From Polycyclovorans sp964425915 (lineage in GTDB: Bacteria > Pseudomonadota > Gammaproteobacteria > Nevskiales > Nevskiaceae): a stretch of DNA of 64,000 bases. Position numbers and translations under genes: made by a program. The notes under the pieces were generated by a model, which saw only the letters and a program-made list of their open reading frames with translations, did not search any database and was not told where the DNA came from. The stretch's first letter is position 1, and every line of letters starts with the position of its first letter. The stretch lies in the NCBI GenBank assembly GCA_964425915.1, contig CAYROO010000006.1, positions 76,976 to 140,975 of the forward strand, read 5' to 3'. Positions 52,440 through 61,755 of the stretch are shown piece after piece.

Positions 52440-54221
52440 ATGTCGCGCGTGCCCCGCAATGCCCTGCTGCCCTTCTTCCTGCCATTGGCGATGGCCGCAG
52501 GCTGCGCGACTGTGACCCCCAGCGAGCGGCACAACAGCGAGACGCTACGGGAGCAATCCGAACAGCGAGAGGATTCCGTCACCACCCCGCTGCGGCCGAG
52601 CGAACCCGCGCCCAAACCACGCAGCATTGATCCCACCGCGGAGGCTCAGTATCACGTGCTGGTGGGCGAACTGGCGCTGCGACGCGAGCAACCGGCGGTG
52701 GCCGCGCGCGCCTTCCTGGCTGCCTTGCGCAACGTCCCGGACCTTGAGCTGGCCACCCGCGCCACCCAACTGGCGCTGGCCGCCAACGATGAGGCTCTGG
52801 CCCTGGAGGCCGCCCAGCAGTGGTTGCGGCTGTCACCCACCGACATGGAGCCCCGGGAGGTGATCCTGCGCGTCAGCCTGGCGCAGGGCGATGGCGCGGC
52901 GGCCTTGGCCCAGGCGCGCCAGATCGTCGAGGGCCATGCCGGAGGACTCGACGAGGGCTTCCGCTATGTCGGACTGTTGCTGGCGCGGGTGCCGCCGGCG
53001 GCGGCCGATGCCGCCTTGAGCCTGCTCGACCTGCTGCTGCGGGAGTATCCGCAGCAAGCCGGCGCGCACTACGCCATGGCCATGCTGGCCCTGCAATTCG
53101 AACGCTTACCGTTGGCTGAGACCGCGGCACTGAAGGCACGGGCGCTAGCGCCGGACGCGCGCGAGTACGCTTTGCTGCTGGCCGGGGTGCAGGTGCGTCA
53201 GGACCGGTTTGACGAAGCCGTGGCGCTGGTCGAGGCGCAGCTGACGGAACTGCCAGCCGATGAGCAGGCAGATCTGCGACTGGCCTTCGCCCGCATTTTG
53301 CTCGACGCCAACAGCCTGGAGCGCGGCCGCAAGCAGCTGGAGGCCGTGCTGGCGGCGCGGCCGACCGACAGCGAAGCCGCACTCCTGCTCGGCATGTTGT
53401 CCCTCGGCATGGGCGACACCGCGGCTGCGCGCGGGTATCTGACCCCACTGCTCGACGGTGAACGCAAACAGGAAGCCGCGCTACAGCTGGGCCGTCTGGC
53501 GGAGTCGGAGCAGAAATGGCAAGAGGCGCTGGGTTTCTACAGCAGCATCAATCGCGGCCCTGCCGGACTGGATGCGGCCATCCGTCGCGCGGTGGTGATG
53601 GGCCGCATGGGCCAGACCGACGACGCCCGCGCCTTGCTGGCGGCGCTGCGTGACGAGGTACCGCCCTTGAGCGTGCGGCTCTACCTCGCCGAGGCCGACC
53701 TTCTGATGGCCGAGGATGCCCCCGCGATCGCACGATCCGTCTACGACCAGGCCCTTGCCGAGCACCCCGACCATGGCGACCTTCTGTACGGACGGTCGCT
53801 GGCGCTGGAGCGACTCGGGGAGGTCACTGCCGCCGAACAGGACCTGCGCCGGGCCATCGAACTCGACCCGGACGATGCCCGCGCCCTCAATGCGCTCGGG
53901 TACATGCTGATCATTCACCGCGGCGCTTTGGCGCAGGCACGCCCGCTGATCGAAAAGGCCCTGGCCCGCGCGCCGAACGACCCGGCCATCATCGACAGCA
54001 TGGGCTGGCTGCTGTTCCGGGAAGGCGACAGCCAGGGCGCCCTGCCCTACCTGCAGCGGGCCTACGCCCTGTTTCCGGACCCCGAAGTCGCCGCCCACCT
54101 GGGCGAGGTCCTGTGGATGCTCGGCGAACGGGATCGGGCAGCCGCGATCTGGGACGGCGCGCTGGCCGAGCACCCGGAACACCCGGTGCTGCGCGAAACG
54201 GTGCAGCGCCTGCGCCCATGA
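52440..54221 (+). CDS. TPR-repeat lipoprotein upstream of lolB
   Basis: 593 residues. Signal peptide with lipobox AMAAGC (Cys22), then about 12 or more TPR-like helical repeats over ~55-590 (clear ones: HYAMAMLALQFERLPLAE, LLYGRSLALERLGEVTAAEQ and IIDSMGWLLFREGDSQGALP). Such proteins occur beside lolB in many Gammaproteobacteria. Probably an outer-membrane scaffold facing the periplasm; partners unknown. Stop overlaps the lolB start (ATGA). Confidence 0.88.
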   Translation: MSRVPRNALLPFFLPLAMAAGCATVTPSERHNSETLREQSEQREDSVTTPLRPSEPAPKPRSIDPTAEAQYHVLVGELALRREQPAVAARAFLAALRNVPDLELATRATQLALAANDEALALEAAQQWLRLSPTDMEPREVILRVSLAQGDGAAALAQARQIVEGHAGGLDEGFRYVGLLLARVPPAAADAALSLLDLLLREYPQQAGAHYAMAMLALQFERLPLAETAALKARALAPDAREYALLLAGVQVRQDRFDEAVALVEAQLTELPADEQADLRLAFARILLDANSLERGRKQLEAVLAARPTDSEAALLLGMLSLGMGDTAAARGYLTPLLDGERKQEAALQLGRLAESEQKWQEALGFYSSINRGPAGLDAAIRRAVVMGRMGQTDDARALLAALRDEVPPLSVRLYLAEADLLMAEDAPAIARSVYDQALAEHPDHGDLLYGRSLALERLGEVTAAEQDLRRAIELDPDDARALNALGYMLIIHRGALAQARPLIEKALARAPNDPAIIDSMGWLLFREGDSQGALPYLQRAYALFPDPEVAAHLGEVLWMLGERDRAAAIWDGALAEHPEHPVLRETVQRLRP

Positions 54222-54817
54222 TCCGCGCACTCGCCCTGGGCGCCGCGCTGATGCTCGGCGCCTGCGCCATCGCGCCGCCGATGCCGTCAGCGGTCACCGA
54301 TGCGCAGCGCCTGCAGCGCTGGCAACAGCACCGCGAGGCCGTCGCCGCGATCGAAGCCTTCCGTGTAGACGGCAGGCTTGCCGCCAGCACCAGTCCCCTC
54401 AGTGGTCGTCTGCGCTGGCTGCAGGCCGGCAATGGCGACTTTGACTTGTTTCTCAGCGGCCCGCTTGGACAGGGCACGCTTAGACTCAACGGCGATCCAT
54501 CGGCCGTGCGCATCCGTCACGCAGATCAAGACTGGGTCAGTCGGCACCCAGAACAGGACCTGCAGGCCAGTCTGGGCCTGCCAATACCGATGCAGGCCTT
54601 GCGCTACTGGGCACGCGGACTCCCCCAACCCGGCGTTGCCGCGCGCTATGATCTCGACGACGACGGCCGCCTGCTGCGTCTACACCAGGCCGGCTGGCAC
54701 ATCGACTACGACCGCTATCACCCGGCTGCTCCGGCGCTCCCGGCGCGCATCACCCTGGCACGGGACGGCACCACGCTGACCCTGTTGGCAGACCGCTGGC
54801 AGCCGCAGGACCGCTGA
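54218..54817 (+). CDS. lolB: Outer-membrane lipoprotein insertion protein LolB
   Basis: 199 residues. Receives lipoproteins from LolA and inserts them into the outer membrane. Lipobox LGACA gives Cys16. The unclosed beta-barrel shows FRVDGRLAAST, GRLRWLQAGNGDFDLFLSGPLGQGTL in parts, LGLPIPMQALRYWARGLP and WHIDYDRY. Between the TPR lipoprotein and ispE, the typical hemA-lolB-ispE neighbourhood. Confidence 0.93.
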   Translation: MIRALALGAALMLGACAIAPPMPSAVTDAQRLQRWQQHREAVAAIEAFRVDGRLAASTSPLSGRLRWLQAGNGDFDLFLSGPLGQGTLRLNGDPSAVRIRHADQDWVSRHPEQDLQASLGLPIPMQALRYWARGLPQPGVAARYDLDDDGRLLRLHQAGWHIDYDRYHPAAPALPARITLARDGTTLTLLADRWQPQDR

Positions 54818-54822
54818 TCTCC

Positions 54823-55692
54823 ATGCCCTCACATTGCGACGACCCCTTCTCTGCCCAGTTCGAATGGCCGGCACCGGCCAAGCTCAACCTGTTTCTGCAC
54901 GTCACCGGGCGGCGGGCCGACGGCTACCATCTGCTGCAGACCCTGTTCCAGTTCGTCGATCTGGTGGATCACCTGCGATTCCGCCAGCGTGGCGACGGCC
55001 AGATCAATCTGCTGACGCCACTCCCAGGTGTGGCGGACGAGGACAACCTGATCGTGCGCGCCGCCCGCAAGCTGCAGACGGTCAGCGGTGCCCCCATCGG
55101 GGTTGATATCGAGGTGGACAAGCAGATCCCCACAGGCGCCGGGCTGGGCGGCGGGTCCAGCAATGCCGCCACCACCCTGGTGGCGCTCAACCGCCTGTGG
55201 AACCTCGGCTTTCCCACTGACGAGCTAGCCGATATCGGGCTCGCCCTGGGAGCGGACGTTCCGGTGTTCGTGCGCGGACACGCCGCCTGGGCCGAGGGCA
55301 TCGGCGAACGTCTGAGCCCGGTGATCCTGCCCGAGCCCTGGTATGTGATCCTGCTGCCTGCGGTCCAGGTCTCCACCGCTGCGGTCTTCGCCGACCCCAC
55401 CCTGCGACGCGACCACCCATGGGTTTCGATGGACGACTATGACGGCGGCCTCTGCGGCAACGACTGCGAGGCGGTCACCACCGCCCGTTATCCCGTAGTC
55501 GGCGAGGCCCTCGCTTGGGCGCGCCGGTTCGGCGCTGCACGCATGTCGGGCACCGGCGCTTGTGTGTTCCTCCCGGCGATCGACCAGGCCAGTGCCGAAT
55601 CCCTCGCCGGCCAGGCCGAGCCACAATGGCGCGCCCGTGCGGTGCGCGGGCTGAACCGATCGCCGCTGGCGGCTATAATGCGCGGACTCTGA
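54823..55692 (+). CDS. ispE: 4-diphosphocytidyl-2-C-methyl-D-erythritol kinase
   Basis: 289 residues, GHMP kinase of the MEP isoprenoid pathway. PAPAKLNLFLHVTGRRADGYH, ATP loop IPTGAGLGGGSSNAATTL and MSGTGACVF are present. The promoter of tRNA-Gln overlaps the last codons. Begins 5 nt after lolB. Confidence 0.95.
   Translation: MPSHCDDPFSAQFEWPAPAKLNLFLHVTGRRADGYHLLQTLFQFVDLVDHLRFRQRGDGQINLLTPLPGVADEDNLIVRAARKLQTVSGAPIGVDIEVDKQIPTGAGLGGGSSNAATTLVALNRLWNLGFPTDELADIGLALGADVPVFVRGHAAWAEGIGERLSPVILPEPWYVILLPAVQVSTAAVFADPTLRRDHPWVSMDDYDGGLCGNDCEAVTTARYPVVGEALAWARRFGAARMSGTGACVFLPAIDQASAESLAGQAEPQWRARAVRGLNRSPLAAIMRGL
55651..55679 (+). promoter_or_regulatory. Promoter of tRNA-Gln (and prs)
   Basis: CTGAAC, 17-bp spacer, perfect TATAAT, located within the 3' end of ispE, 41 nt before the tRNA. 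Confidence 0.6.
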
Positions 55693-55720
55693 GGGGTACC
55701 GTTCACGGACATTCAGTTGA

Positions 55721-55795
55721 TGGGGCGTCGCCAAGCGGTAAGGCAGCGGGTTTTGATCCCGCCATTCGGTGGTTCGAATCCATCCGCCCCAGCCA
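55721..55795 (+). tRNA. tRNA-Gln(TTG)
   Basis: 75 nt with encoded CCA. Acceptor TGGGGCG/CGCCCCA, anticodon stem GCGGG/CCCGC with loop TTTTGAT, anticodon TTG. Likely co-transcribed with prs, 36 nt downstream, as in many Gammaproteobacteria. Confidence 0.97.
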
Positions 55796-55831
55796 TCTGA
55801 GCCGCATTTCAACCGACATACGACCACGCCC

Positions 55832-56785
55832 ATGTCCGAATCCAAGTTGACGTTGTTCTCCGGCAACGCGAACCCCAAGCTCGCCAAAGACATCGCCAAC
55901 TACCTGAAGATCCCACTGGGTCAGGCGATGGTGGGTCGGTTTTCGGACGGTGAAGTCCAGGTCGAAATCCTCGAGAACGTTCGCGGACGCGACGTCTTCG
56001 TGATCCAGCCAACCTGCGCACCCACCAACGACAACATCATCGAACTGATGATGATGCTGGATGCGCTGAAGCGCGCATCAGCGGGTCGTATCTGTGCCGT
56101 GATCCCCTATTTTGGCTACGCCCGCCAGGATCGCCGGCCGCGCTCCAGCCGCGTTCCGATCTCCGCCAAGGTGGTGGCCGACATGCTCGGCGAATGCGGC
56201 GCCGACCGCGTGCTCACGGTCGACCTGCATGCCGACCAGATTCAGGGCTTCTTCGACATTCCGGTCGACAACGTCTACGCCAGCCCGGTGCTGCTCGGTG
56301 ACATCTGGCGGCAGAAGTACGAGAACCTGATCGTGGTGTCGCCTGATGTGGGCGGTGTAGTCCGTGCCCGCGCCGTCGCCAAGCGGCTGGACGACGCCGA
56401 CCTCGCCATCATTGACAAGCGGCGTCCGCGCGCCAATGAGTCGCGGGTGATGAACATCATCGGGGACGTCAGTGGCCGCAGCTGTGTGCTGGTGGATGAC
56501 ATGGCCGATACCGCCGGCACCCTGTGCAAGGCCGCCGCCGCGCTCAAGGAGCATGGGGCGATCCGGGTCGTGGCTTATGTCACGCACCCCATCCTGTCGG
56601 GGCCGGCAATCACCAACATCACCAACTCCGAGCTGGACCAGCTGGTGGTCACCGACACCATCCCGCTGAGCCCGGCGGCAGCAGCGTGCCCGAAGATCCG
56701 GCAGTTGTCGATCGGCTCCCTGCTGGCCGAAACCATCCGCCGCGTGTCGGCTGAAGAATCGGTGTCCTCGCTCTACGTCGACTGA
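55832..56785 (+). CDS. prs: Ribose-phosphate pyrophosphokinase
   Basis: 317 residues. Makes PRPP for nucleotide, histidine and NAD synthesis. LTLFSGNANPKLAKDIA, FSDGEVQVEI, FVIQPTCAPTNDNIIEL, YFGYARQDRRPRSSRVPIS, DLHADQIQGFFDIPVDN and the PRPP loop VLVDDMADTAGTL are present. Met at 55832 is the family start; the frame runs back into the tRNA. Confidence 0.97.
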   Translation: MSESKLTLFSGNANPKLAKDIANYLKIPLGQAMVGRFSDGEVQVEILENVRGRDVFVIQPTCAPTNDNIIELMMMLDALKRASAGRICAVIPYFGYARQDRRPRSSRVPISAKVVADMLGECGADRVLTVDLHADQIQGFFDIPVDNVYASPVLLGDIWRQKYENLIVVSPDVGGVVRARAVAKRLDDADLAIIDKRRPRANESRVMNIIGDVSGRSCVLVDDMADTAGTLCKAAAALKEHGAIRVVAYVTHPILSGPAITNITNSELDQLVVTDTIPLSPAAAACPKIRQLSIGSLLAETIRRVSAEESVSSLYVD

Positions 56786-56831
56786 GGCCCCCCAGCGGCG
56801 CCTACCCCCGGTTTCGAGTACACTCTGCGCC

Positions 56832-56869
56832 CCTCGCGCGGTCTGGTCGCGGACCGCGCGAGGTTTCTT
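56832..56869 (+). terminator. Strong hairpin between prs and rplY
   Basis: 12-bp perfect stem CCTCGCGCGGTC/GACCGCGCGAGG with an 8-nt loop, then TTTCTTA. Terminator for prs, or an attenuator in the rplY leader; it lies 30 nt before the rplY start. Confidence 0.6.
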
Positions 56870-56892
56870 ATGCACGCTACTGGAGTCACTCC

Positions 56893-57534
56893 ATGACACA
56901 AACCTTTGTTGTTGAAGCAGAAGTCCGCGCGGACCAGGGCACGGGTGCGAGCCGCCGCCTGCGTCGCGAGGGCAAGGTGCCGGCCATCGTTTATGGCGGC
57001 AAGGAAGGCCCGCAGAACATCGCGGTCAGCCTCAATGAGCTGGTCAAGCAGCTCCGTATTGAAGCCTTCTACTCCCACATTCTCACGCTCAAGGTGAATG
57101 GTGCCGAGCAGCAGGTCGTGCTCAAGGATCTGCAGCGCCACCCGGTGCGTGATGAGTCCATCCTGCACGCCGATTTTCAGCGCGTGGTCGCTGACCAGCT
57201 GCTGCGCAAGCGCGTGCCCCTGCACTTCAAGGGCGACGCCACCGCGCCCGGCGTGAAGCTGGGCGGCGGGATGATCGAGCACCACCAGAACGAAGTCGAA
57301 GTCGAATGTCTGCCGGCCAACCTGCCGGAGTACATCGAAGTCGACCTTAGCGCCATGCAGCTCGGCGACGTGGTTCACCTGTCCAACCTGACGCTGCCGC
57401 AGGGTGTGGCGCTGATGGAACTCAAGCATGGCGCCGACATCACGGTCGCCTCCTGCCACCTCACCAAGGCGGGTGCCGGTGACGAGGACGAAGCAGCCGA
57501 AGGCGCCTCGGCCGACGAAGAGAAGAAGGACTGA
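56893..57534 (+). CDS. rplY: 50S ribosomal protein L25 (CTC form)
   Basis: 213 residues, the long TL5/CTC type. The N-terminal 5S-rRNA-binding domain has RADQGTGASRRLRREGKVPAIVYGG in parts and VVLKDLQRHPVRDESILHADF in parts; the C-terminal beta-domain (~95-190) has HFKGDATAPGVKLGGG and SNLTLPQGV. An acidic tail (DEDEAAEGASADEEKKD) closes it. E. coli L25 has only the first domain. Confidence 0.95.
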   Translation: MTQTFVVEAEVRADQGTGASRRLRREGKVPAIVYGGKEGPQNIAVSLNELVKQLRIEAFYSHILTLKVNGAEQQVVLKDLQRHPVRDESILHADFQRVVADQLLRKRVPLHFKGDATAPGVKLGGGMIEHHQNEVEVECLPANLPEYIEVDLSAMQLGDVVHLSNLTLPQGVALMELKHGADITVASCHLTKAGAGDEDEAAEGASADEEKKD

Positions 57535-57556
57535 CGGGCCCGCGGGCCTCGACGCC

Positions 57557-57599
57557 ACCCCGTCCGTTCGCAACCGCGGACGGACGGGGTTTTGTTTTT
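57557..57599 (+). terminator. Intrinsic terminator of rplY
   Basis: 11-bp stem ACCCCGTCCGT/ACGGACGGGGT with a small inner stem, then TTTTGTTTTT. Confidence 0.9.
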
Positions 57600-57612
57600 G
57601 TGAGCGAGCCTC

Positions 57613-58179
57613 ATGATCGCGATCATCGGACTGGGCAACCCGGGCCCTGAGTACGAATCGACCCGCCACAACGCGGGCTTCTGGTTCGTCGACCGTCTGG
57701 CGGACAGTGCCGGAGTCAGTCTGCGACCCGAGGCCAAGTTTCACGGGCTTTTCGGCCGCGCGCGATTGCATGGCGAAGACGTCCTCCTGCTCAAGCCCAC
57801 CACCTTCATGAACCGCAGCGGGCGCGCCGCACAGGCGCTGTGCCAGTTCTACAAGCTGTCCCCGGAAGATGTGCTGGTTGCCCACGATGAGCTGGATCTG
57901 CCAGCTGGCGCGGTCCGACTGAAGCTGGCAGGTGGGCACGGGGGGCACAACGGACTGCGCGATCTGCATGCGCAGATCGGCGCCGGCTACCGTCGCCTGC
58001 GGGTGGGCATCGGACACCCGGGGGACAAATCGATGGTGCTCAACTATGTCCTCGGACGCGCCTCACGCGAAGACGAGCAGATGATTACGAGCGCACTGGT
58101 CAAGGCCGAGGATGCCCTCGGTACCTGGCTGCGCGGCTCATGGGACAAAGCGCTGCAGCAACTGCATACGGAGAAATGA
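57613..58179 (+). CDS. pth: Peptidyl-tRNA hydrolase
   Basis: 188 residues. Recycles tRNA from prematurely released peptidyl-tRNA. GLGNPGPEYESTRHNAGFW (Asn and catalytic His), LLKPTTFMNRSG, VAHDELDLPAG and LAGGHGGHNGLRDL. Followed 3 nt later by ychF. The pth-ychF pair is widely conserved. Confidence 0.96.
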   Translation: MIAIIGLGNPGPEYESTRHNAGFWFVDRLADSAGVSLRPEAKFHGLFGRARLHGEDVLLLKPTTFMNRSGRAAQALCQFYKLSPEDVLVAHDELDLPAGAVRLKLAGGHGGHNGLRDLHAQIGAGYRRLRVGIGHPGDKSMVLNYVLGRASREDEQMITSALVKAEDALGTWLRGSWDKALQQLHTEK

Positions 58180-58182
58180 GTC

Positions 58183-59277
58183 ATGGGTATCAAGTGCGGC
58201 ATCGTCGGCCTGCCCAACGTCGGCAAGTCCACCCTCTTCAACGCCCTCACCAAGGCACAGATCGCGGCCGAGAACTATCCGTTCTGCACCATTGATCCCA
58301 ATGTCGGGGTGGTGGCGGTGCCTGATCCGCGGCTCGATGCGCTGGCCGATATCGTCAAGCCGCAGCGCATCCTGGGCGCCACCGTTGAGTTCGTCGACAT
58401 TGCCGGCCTGGTGGCCGGCGCCAGCAAGGGTGAAGGCCTGGGCAACCAGTTTCTGGCACATATCCGCGAAACCGATGCCATCGCCCATGTCACCCGCTGT
58501 TTCGTTGATGACGATGTCATTCACGTCGCCGGCGGCGTCGATCCGGTGCGCGACATCGAAGTGATCAACACCGAGTTGGCGCTGGCGGACCTGGACGCGG
58601 TGACCAAGGCTCTGGACCGGGCCAGCAAGGGCGCCAAGTCGGGCAACAAGGAGGCGATTGCCAAGGTCGACCTGCTTAAGCGCGTGCAGGCGCATCTCGA
58701 CCAGGGTCTGGCCGTGCGCGGCCTCGAGCTCAGTGCCGAGGACCGTCTGATCCTGCGCGATTACCACCTCATCACGGCCAAGCCAGCGCTCTACATCGCC
58801 AATGTCGATGAAGCCGGGCTCGCCAATGGCAACGCGCTATTGGACCAGGTCAAAGCCTACGCGGCGGCAGAAGGGGCCGAAGTGGTGCCGGTATGTGCCG
58901 CCATCGAGGCCGAGATCGCCCTGCTCGACGACGCCGACAAAGCCGACTTCCTGGCCGAGCTGGGCCTAGACGAGCCGGGACTCAACCGGGTGATCCGCGG
59001 CGCCTATCGCCTGCTCGGCCTGCAAACCTATTTCACGGCCGGGGTGCAGGAAGTCCGCGCCTGGACGGTGAAGGTCGGCGCCACCGCGCCGCAGGCGGCC
59101 GGCGTGATTCATACCGACTTTGAACGCGGCTTCATCAAGGCCGAAGTCATCGGCTACGACGACTACATTCAGTATCGCGGCGAAGCCGGCGCCAAGGAAG
59201 TTGGCCGCCTGCGACTGGAAGGCAAGGAGTACATCGTCAAGGAAGGCGATGTCATGCACTTCCGCTTCAACGTGTGA
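58183..59277 (+). CDS. ychF: Redox-regulated ATPase YchF/OLA1
   Basis: 364 residues. Obg-family P-loop protein that prefers ATP and binds ribosomes. GIVGLPNVGKSTLFNALTK, DIAGLVAGASKGEGLGNQFL in parts, NVDE (the altered G4) in ALYIANVDEAG, and a C-terminal TGS domain (QTYFTAGVQEVRAWTV, GDVMHFRFNV). Ends before a hairpin and tRNA-Met. Confidence 0.96.
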   Translation: MGIKCGIVGLPNVGKSTLFNALTKAQIAAENYPFCTIDPNVGVVAVPDPRLDALADIVKPQRILGATVEFVDIAGLVAGASKGEGLGNQFLAHIRETDAIAHVTRCFVDDDVIHVAGGVDPVRDIEVINTELALADLDAVTKALDRASKGAKSGNKEAIAKVDLLKRVQAHLDQGLAVRGLELSAEDRLILRDYHLITAKPALYIANVDEAGLANGNALLDQVKAYAAAEGAEVVPVCAAIEAEIALLDDADKADFLAELGLDEPGLNRVIRGAYRLLGLQTYFTAGVQEVRAWTVKVGATAPQAAGVIHTDFERGFIKAEVIGYDDYIQYRGEAGAKEVGRLRLEGKEYIVKEGDVMHFRFNV

Positions 59278-59351
59278 GGGCGCCTGGTGGTGCGTGACCC
59301 GCGACTCGCAGGAAGCGCTCCCCTACCCGGTCAAGCGCTTTCGATGCTGAG

Positions 59352-59390
59352 AAGGTGCCCGCCACTCGACGCCAGCGGCACCTTTCATTA
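59352..59390 (+). terminator. Terminator after ychF, overlapping the tRNA-Met promoter
   Basis: 8-bp stem AAGGTGCC/GGCACCTT with a 17-nt loop, followed by TCATTAAAA. The -35 box of tRNA-Met lies in the loop. Confidence 0.5.
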
Positions 59391-59394
59391 AAAT
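59366..59394 (+). promoter_or_regulatory. Promoter of tRNA-Met
   Basis: TCGACG, 17-bp spacer, TAAAAT, 22 nt before the tRNA. Confidence 0.5.
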
Positions 59395-59416
59395 CGCGCC
59401 CCCGCACGGGTCATGT

Positions 59417-59493
<77 letters not shown>

Positions 59494-59517
59494 TTCCCCT
59501 TGGCAGCTCGACGTTCC

Positions 59518-59982
59518 TCAGGGACCTCGCTGCAACAGCTGAGCAACCAGCGGCTCCATCCGCGTCAAGCCCCCAGCCCGTCCCAAGGCCAGCGCCGCTT
59601 CAGCCGGCTTACCCATCAACCAGGCGGCCCGCAGGGCCAGCAGCGCCCCCACGCGATTGGCGCTGGCACAATGCACCAGCACAGGGCCTTCACCGGCAGC
59701 GGCCATCGCCGCGTCGAGCGCCCGCGCACTGTCGGCATTGAGATCCTCCGGGCCAGCGACTGGCACCACCGCATAGTGCAAGCCGAGCTGCTCCATCAGG
59801 GCCGCCTCGTCAAAGCCCGCGTCCTCACTCGGCGGCCGCAGGTTGATGACATGGCGGACACCGGCCGCCTTCAGTGCTTCGAAGTCGCTGGGGGTCGGCT
59901 GCCCCGCCGAGATCACGTTCGGCAACGGGCGCCCCATCATCGGCAGGGTGGGCAGGTTCTGGCTCATGTTGGTCTCGTTCAT
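59518..59982 (-). CDS. DUF442 (beta-lactamase-hydrolase-like) phosphatase-fold protein
   Basis: 154 residues with a dual-specificity-phosphatase-like fold: ISAGQPTPSDFEALKAAGV, VINLRPPSEDAG and the CX5R loop VHCASANRVGALLAL. This domain is the N-terminal half of Blh in the Xylella/Agrobacterium bigR operon, where it is fused to a persulfide dioxygenase. It has been linked to sulfur transfer in sulfide oxidation, though phosphatase activity is also possible. Last gene of the minus-strand sulfide group. GAGG lies 10 nt before ATG 59982. Confidence 0.85.
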   Translation of the reverse strand: MNETNMSQNLPTLPMMGRPLPNVISAGQPTPSDFEALKAAGVRHVINLRPPSEDAGFDEAALMEQLGLHYAVVPVAGPEDLNADSARALDAAMAAAGEGPVLVHCASANRVGALLALRAAWLMGKPAEAALALGRAGGLTRMEPLVAQLLQRGP

Positions 59983-60022
59983 TGCGAAGGCGCCTCATGG
60001 TAGCGCCGCGATCATGACAGCG

Positions 60023-61744
60023 TCAGGCGTGGCGCCCGGCCTGGCACGCGGCGACCGCAGCCGCTGTGCTCAAGTGGATACGTCCGTCGCCCAGCTGGCT
60101 CAGCAAGCGCGTGCCGTGCAGCTGATCCATCACTGGCCCTTTCACCTCGGCAAGGTGTAACCGCTGTCCAGCCTCGGCCAGCGCCCGCTCGAAGCTTTCG
60201 AGCATGTCCAGCCCGGTAGCATCAATGAAACCGACGCCGGAGAGCACCAGGATCACATCGCGCACCGCTGGCTGGTCCAGCACCCGGGTCTGCAGTTCCG
60301 CTTCCAGTCGCGGGGTGTTGGCGAAGTACAGGTGCTCGTCGATCCGCAGCAGCAGCAGGGTCGGCCAGGTGGTCACCACATGGCGATGCACATTGCGAAA
60401 ATGCTCGGTGCCAGACACCTGCCCCAGTAGCGCCACATGGGGCCGACTGGTGCGGTAGAGAAAGGCCGCCAGCGCCAGGCTGACGCCGATCAGCAGGCCG
60501 GCCTCAATTCCGAACAGCAACACCCCGAGCAGCGTGGCCAGTTGCGCCGCGCCATCAGCGCGGTTGAAGGACAGGGTGTGACGCAGGCTGGCGAGGTCGA
60601 TCAACTGCCAGACGGCCACCACGATGACGGCGGCCAACACCGCCTTCGGCAACGTCGCCAGTAAGCCGGTGAAGAAGCAGGCCGCCAGCCCGACCCATAC
60701 GGCAGTGACGACGGCCGCCAGCTGGGTGCGTGCGCCGGCGTCAAAATTGACCATCGAACGCGAGAACCCGCCGGCCACCGGCATGGCGCCGGCCAGCGCA
60801 CTACCGAGGTTGCTGAGTCCCAGCGCCCGCAGCTCCTGATCAGGATCGATTCGTTGACGACGCCGGAACGCCAGGGCACGCGCCACCGAGATGCTCTCGA
60901 CGTAGCCGATCAGGGCAATCAGCGCCGCAGAGGGCCACAGCGCCTGCCACCCCTCGACCCGCAGAAAATCCACGCTGGGCAGTGGCAGACCTTGCGGAAT
61001 GGCGCCCACCACGGCAACGCCATGACGGCCGGCGGCGTCCAGAGACGATGACAGCAGCGTTGCCACCGCCACCAACATCAGCGGTGCCGTTCGGCTCACT
61101 GCGGTCGCACGCGCCAACGGCAGTCCGAGCCGACACAGCCCGGTGACCAGCGGCGCCCGCGCCAACAGCAACACGCCCACGCTGGCGAGTCCAAACACCA
61201 AGGTCGCGTGATTGAGACGGCCGCCCCCCTGTGCCAGCGCCAACAGGCTCTCGAAAAAGCGGCCATCGCCCGGCACCGGAATCCCGGTGAGGGCGCCCAG
61301 CTGTGTGCCCACGATGAAAATTGCAGCCCCGGTGGTAAAGCCTGACAGCACAGGGTGGCTGATGAAATGGGTGAGCCAACCCAGGCGCAGCAGACCCATC
61401 ACCATCAGCATGCCCCCCGCCATTGCCGACAGCAGAATGGCGCCCTGCAGGGCGCGCATCGGATCCCCCGCGGCAAAGGGCGCCAGGGCGGCTGCAACCA
61501 TCGCCGCGGCCACCGCCACCGGGCCCAGCGACATGGTGCGACTGGTCCCGGTGAGCGCATAGAGGATCGGCGGCAGAACGCTCGCATACAGGCCGACTTC
61601 CGGCGGCAGCCCGGCCAACAATGCATAGGCCAGCGCTTGCGGAATGAGCAGGATGGCGGTGAGGGTGCCCGCCACGCCATCCTCGGCGAGACGCGCGGGC
61701 GTCGTCGCACGAAGGTCCGCCAAAAGCGGCAGGTGCCGCAGCAT
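60023..61744 (-). CDS. SulP-family anion transporter with STAS domain
   Basis: 573 residues. Ten or more hydrophobic segments over ~20-410 and a C-terminal STAS domain (~440-555). Signatures: PQALAYALLAGLPPEVGLYAS, a PVAGGFSRSMVNFDAGART substrate-site helix, VWQLIDLASLRHTL and the STAS loop GVGFIDATGLDMLE. Lying between a persulfide dioxygenase and a DUF442 gene, it is likely to move sulfite or sulfate made by sulfide oxidation; that is inference. E. coli has the SulP gene dauA near prs and ychF as well. Confidence 0.92.
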   Translation of the reverse strand: MLRHLPLLADLRATTPARLAEDGVAGTLTAILLIPQALAYALLAGLPPEVGLYASVLPPILYALTGTSRTMSLGPVAVAAAMVAAALAPFAAGDPMRALQGAILLSAMAGGMLMVMGLLRLGWLTHFISHPVLSGFTTGAAIFIVGTQLGALTGIPVPGDGRFFESLLALAQGGGRLNHATLVFGLASVGVLLLARAPLVTGLCRLGLPLARATAVSRTAPLMLVAVATLLSSSLDAAGRHGVAVVGAIPQGLPLPSVDFLRVEGWQALWPSAALIALIGYVESISVARALAFRRRQRIDPDQELRALGLSNLGSALAGAMPVAGGFSRSMVNFDAGARTQLAAVVTAVWVGLAACFFTGLLATLPKAVLAAVIVVAVWQLIDLASLRHTLSFNRADGAAQLATLLGVLLFGIEAGLLIGVSLALAAFLYRTSRPHVALLGQVSGTEHFRNVHRHVVTTWPTLLLLRIDEHLYFANTPRLEAELQTRVLDQPAVRDVILVLSGVGFIDATGLDMLESFERALAEAGQRLHLAEVKGPVMDQLHGTRLLSQLGDGRIHLSTAAAVAACQAGRHA

Positions 61745-61755
61745 TCCGGGGGCGC

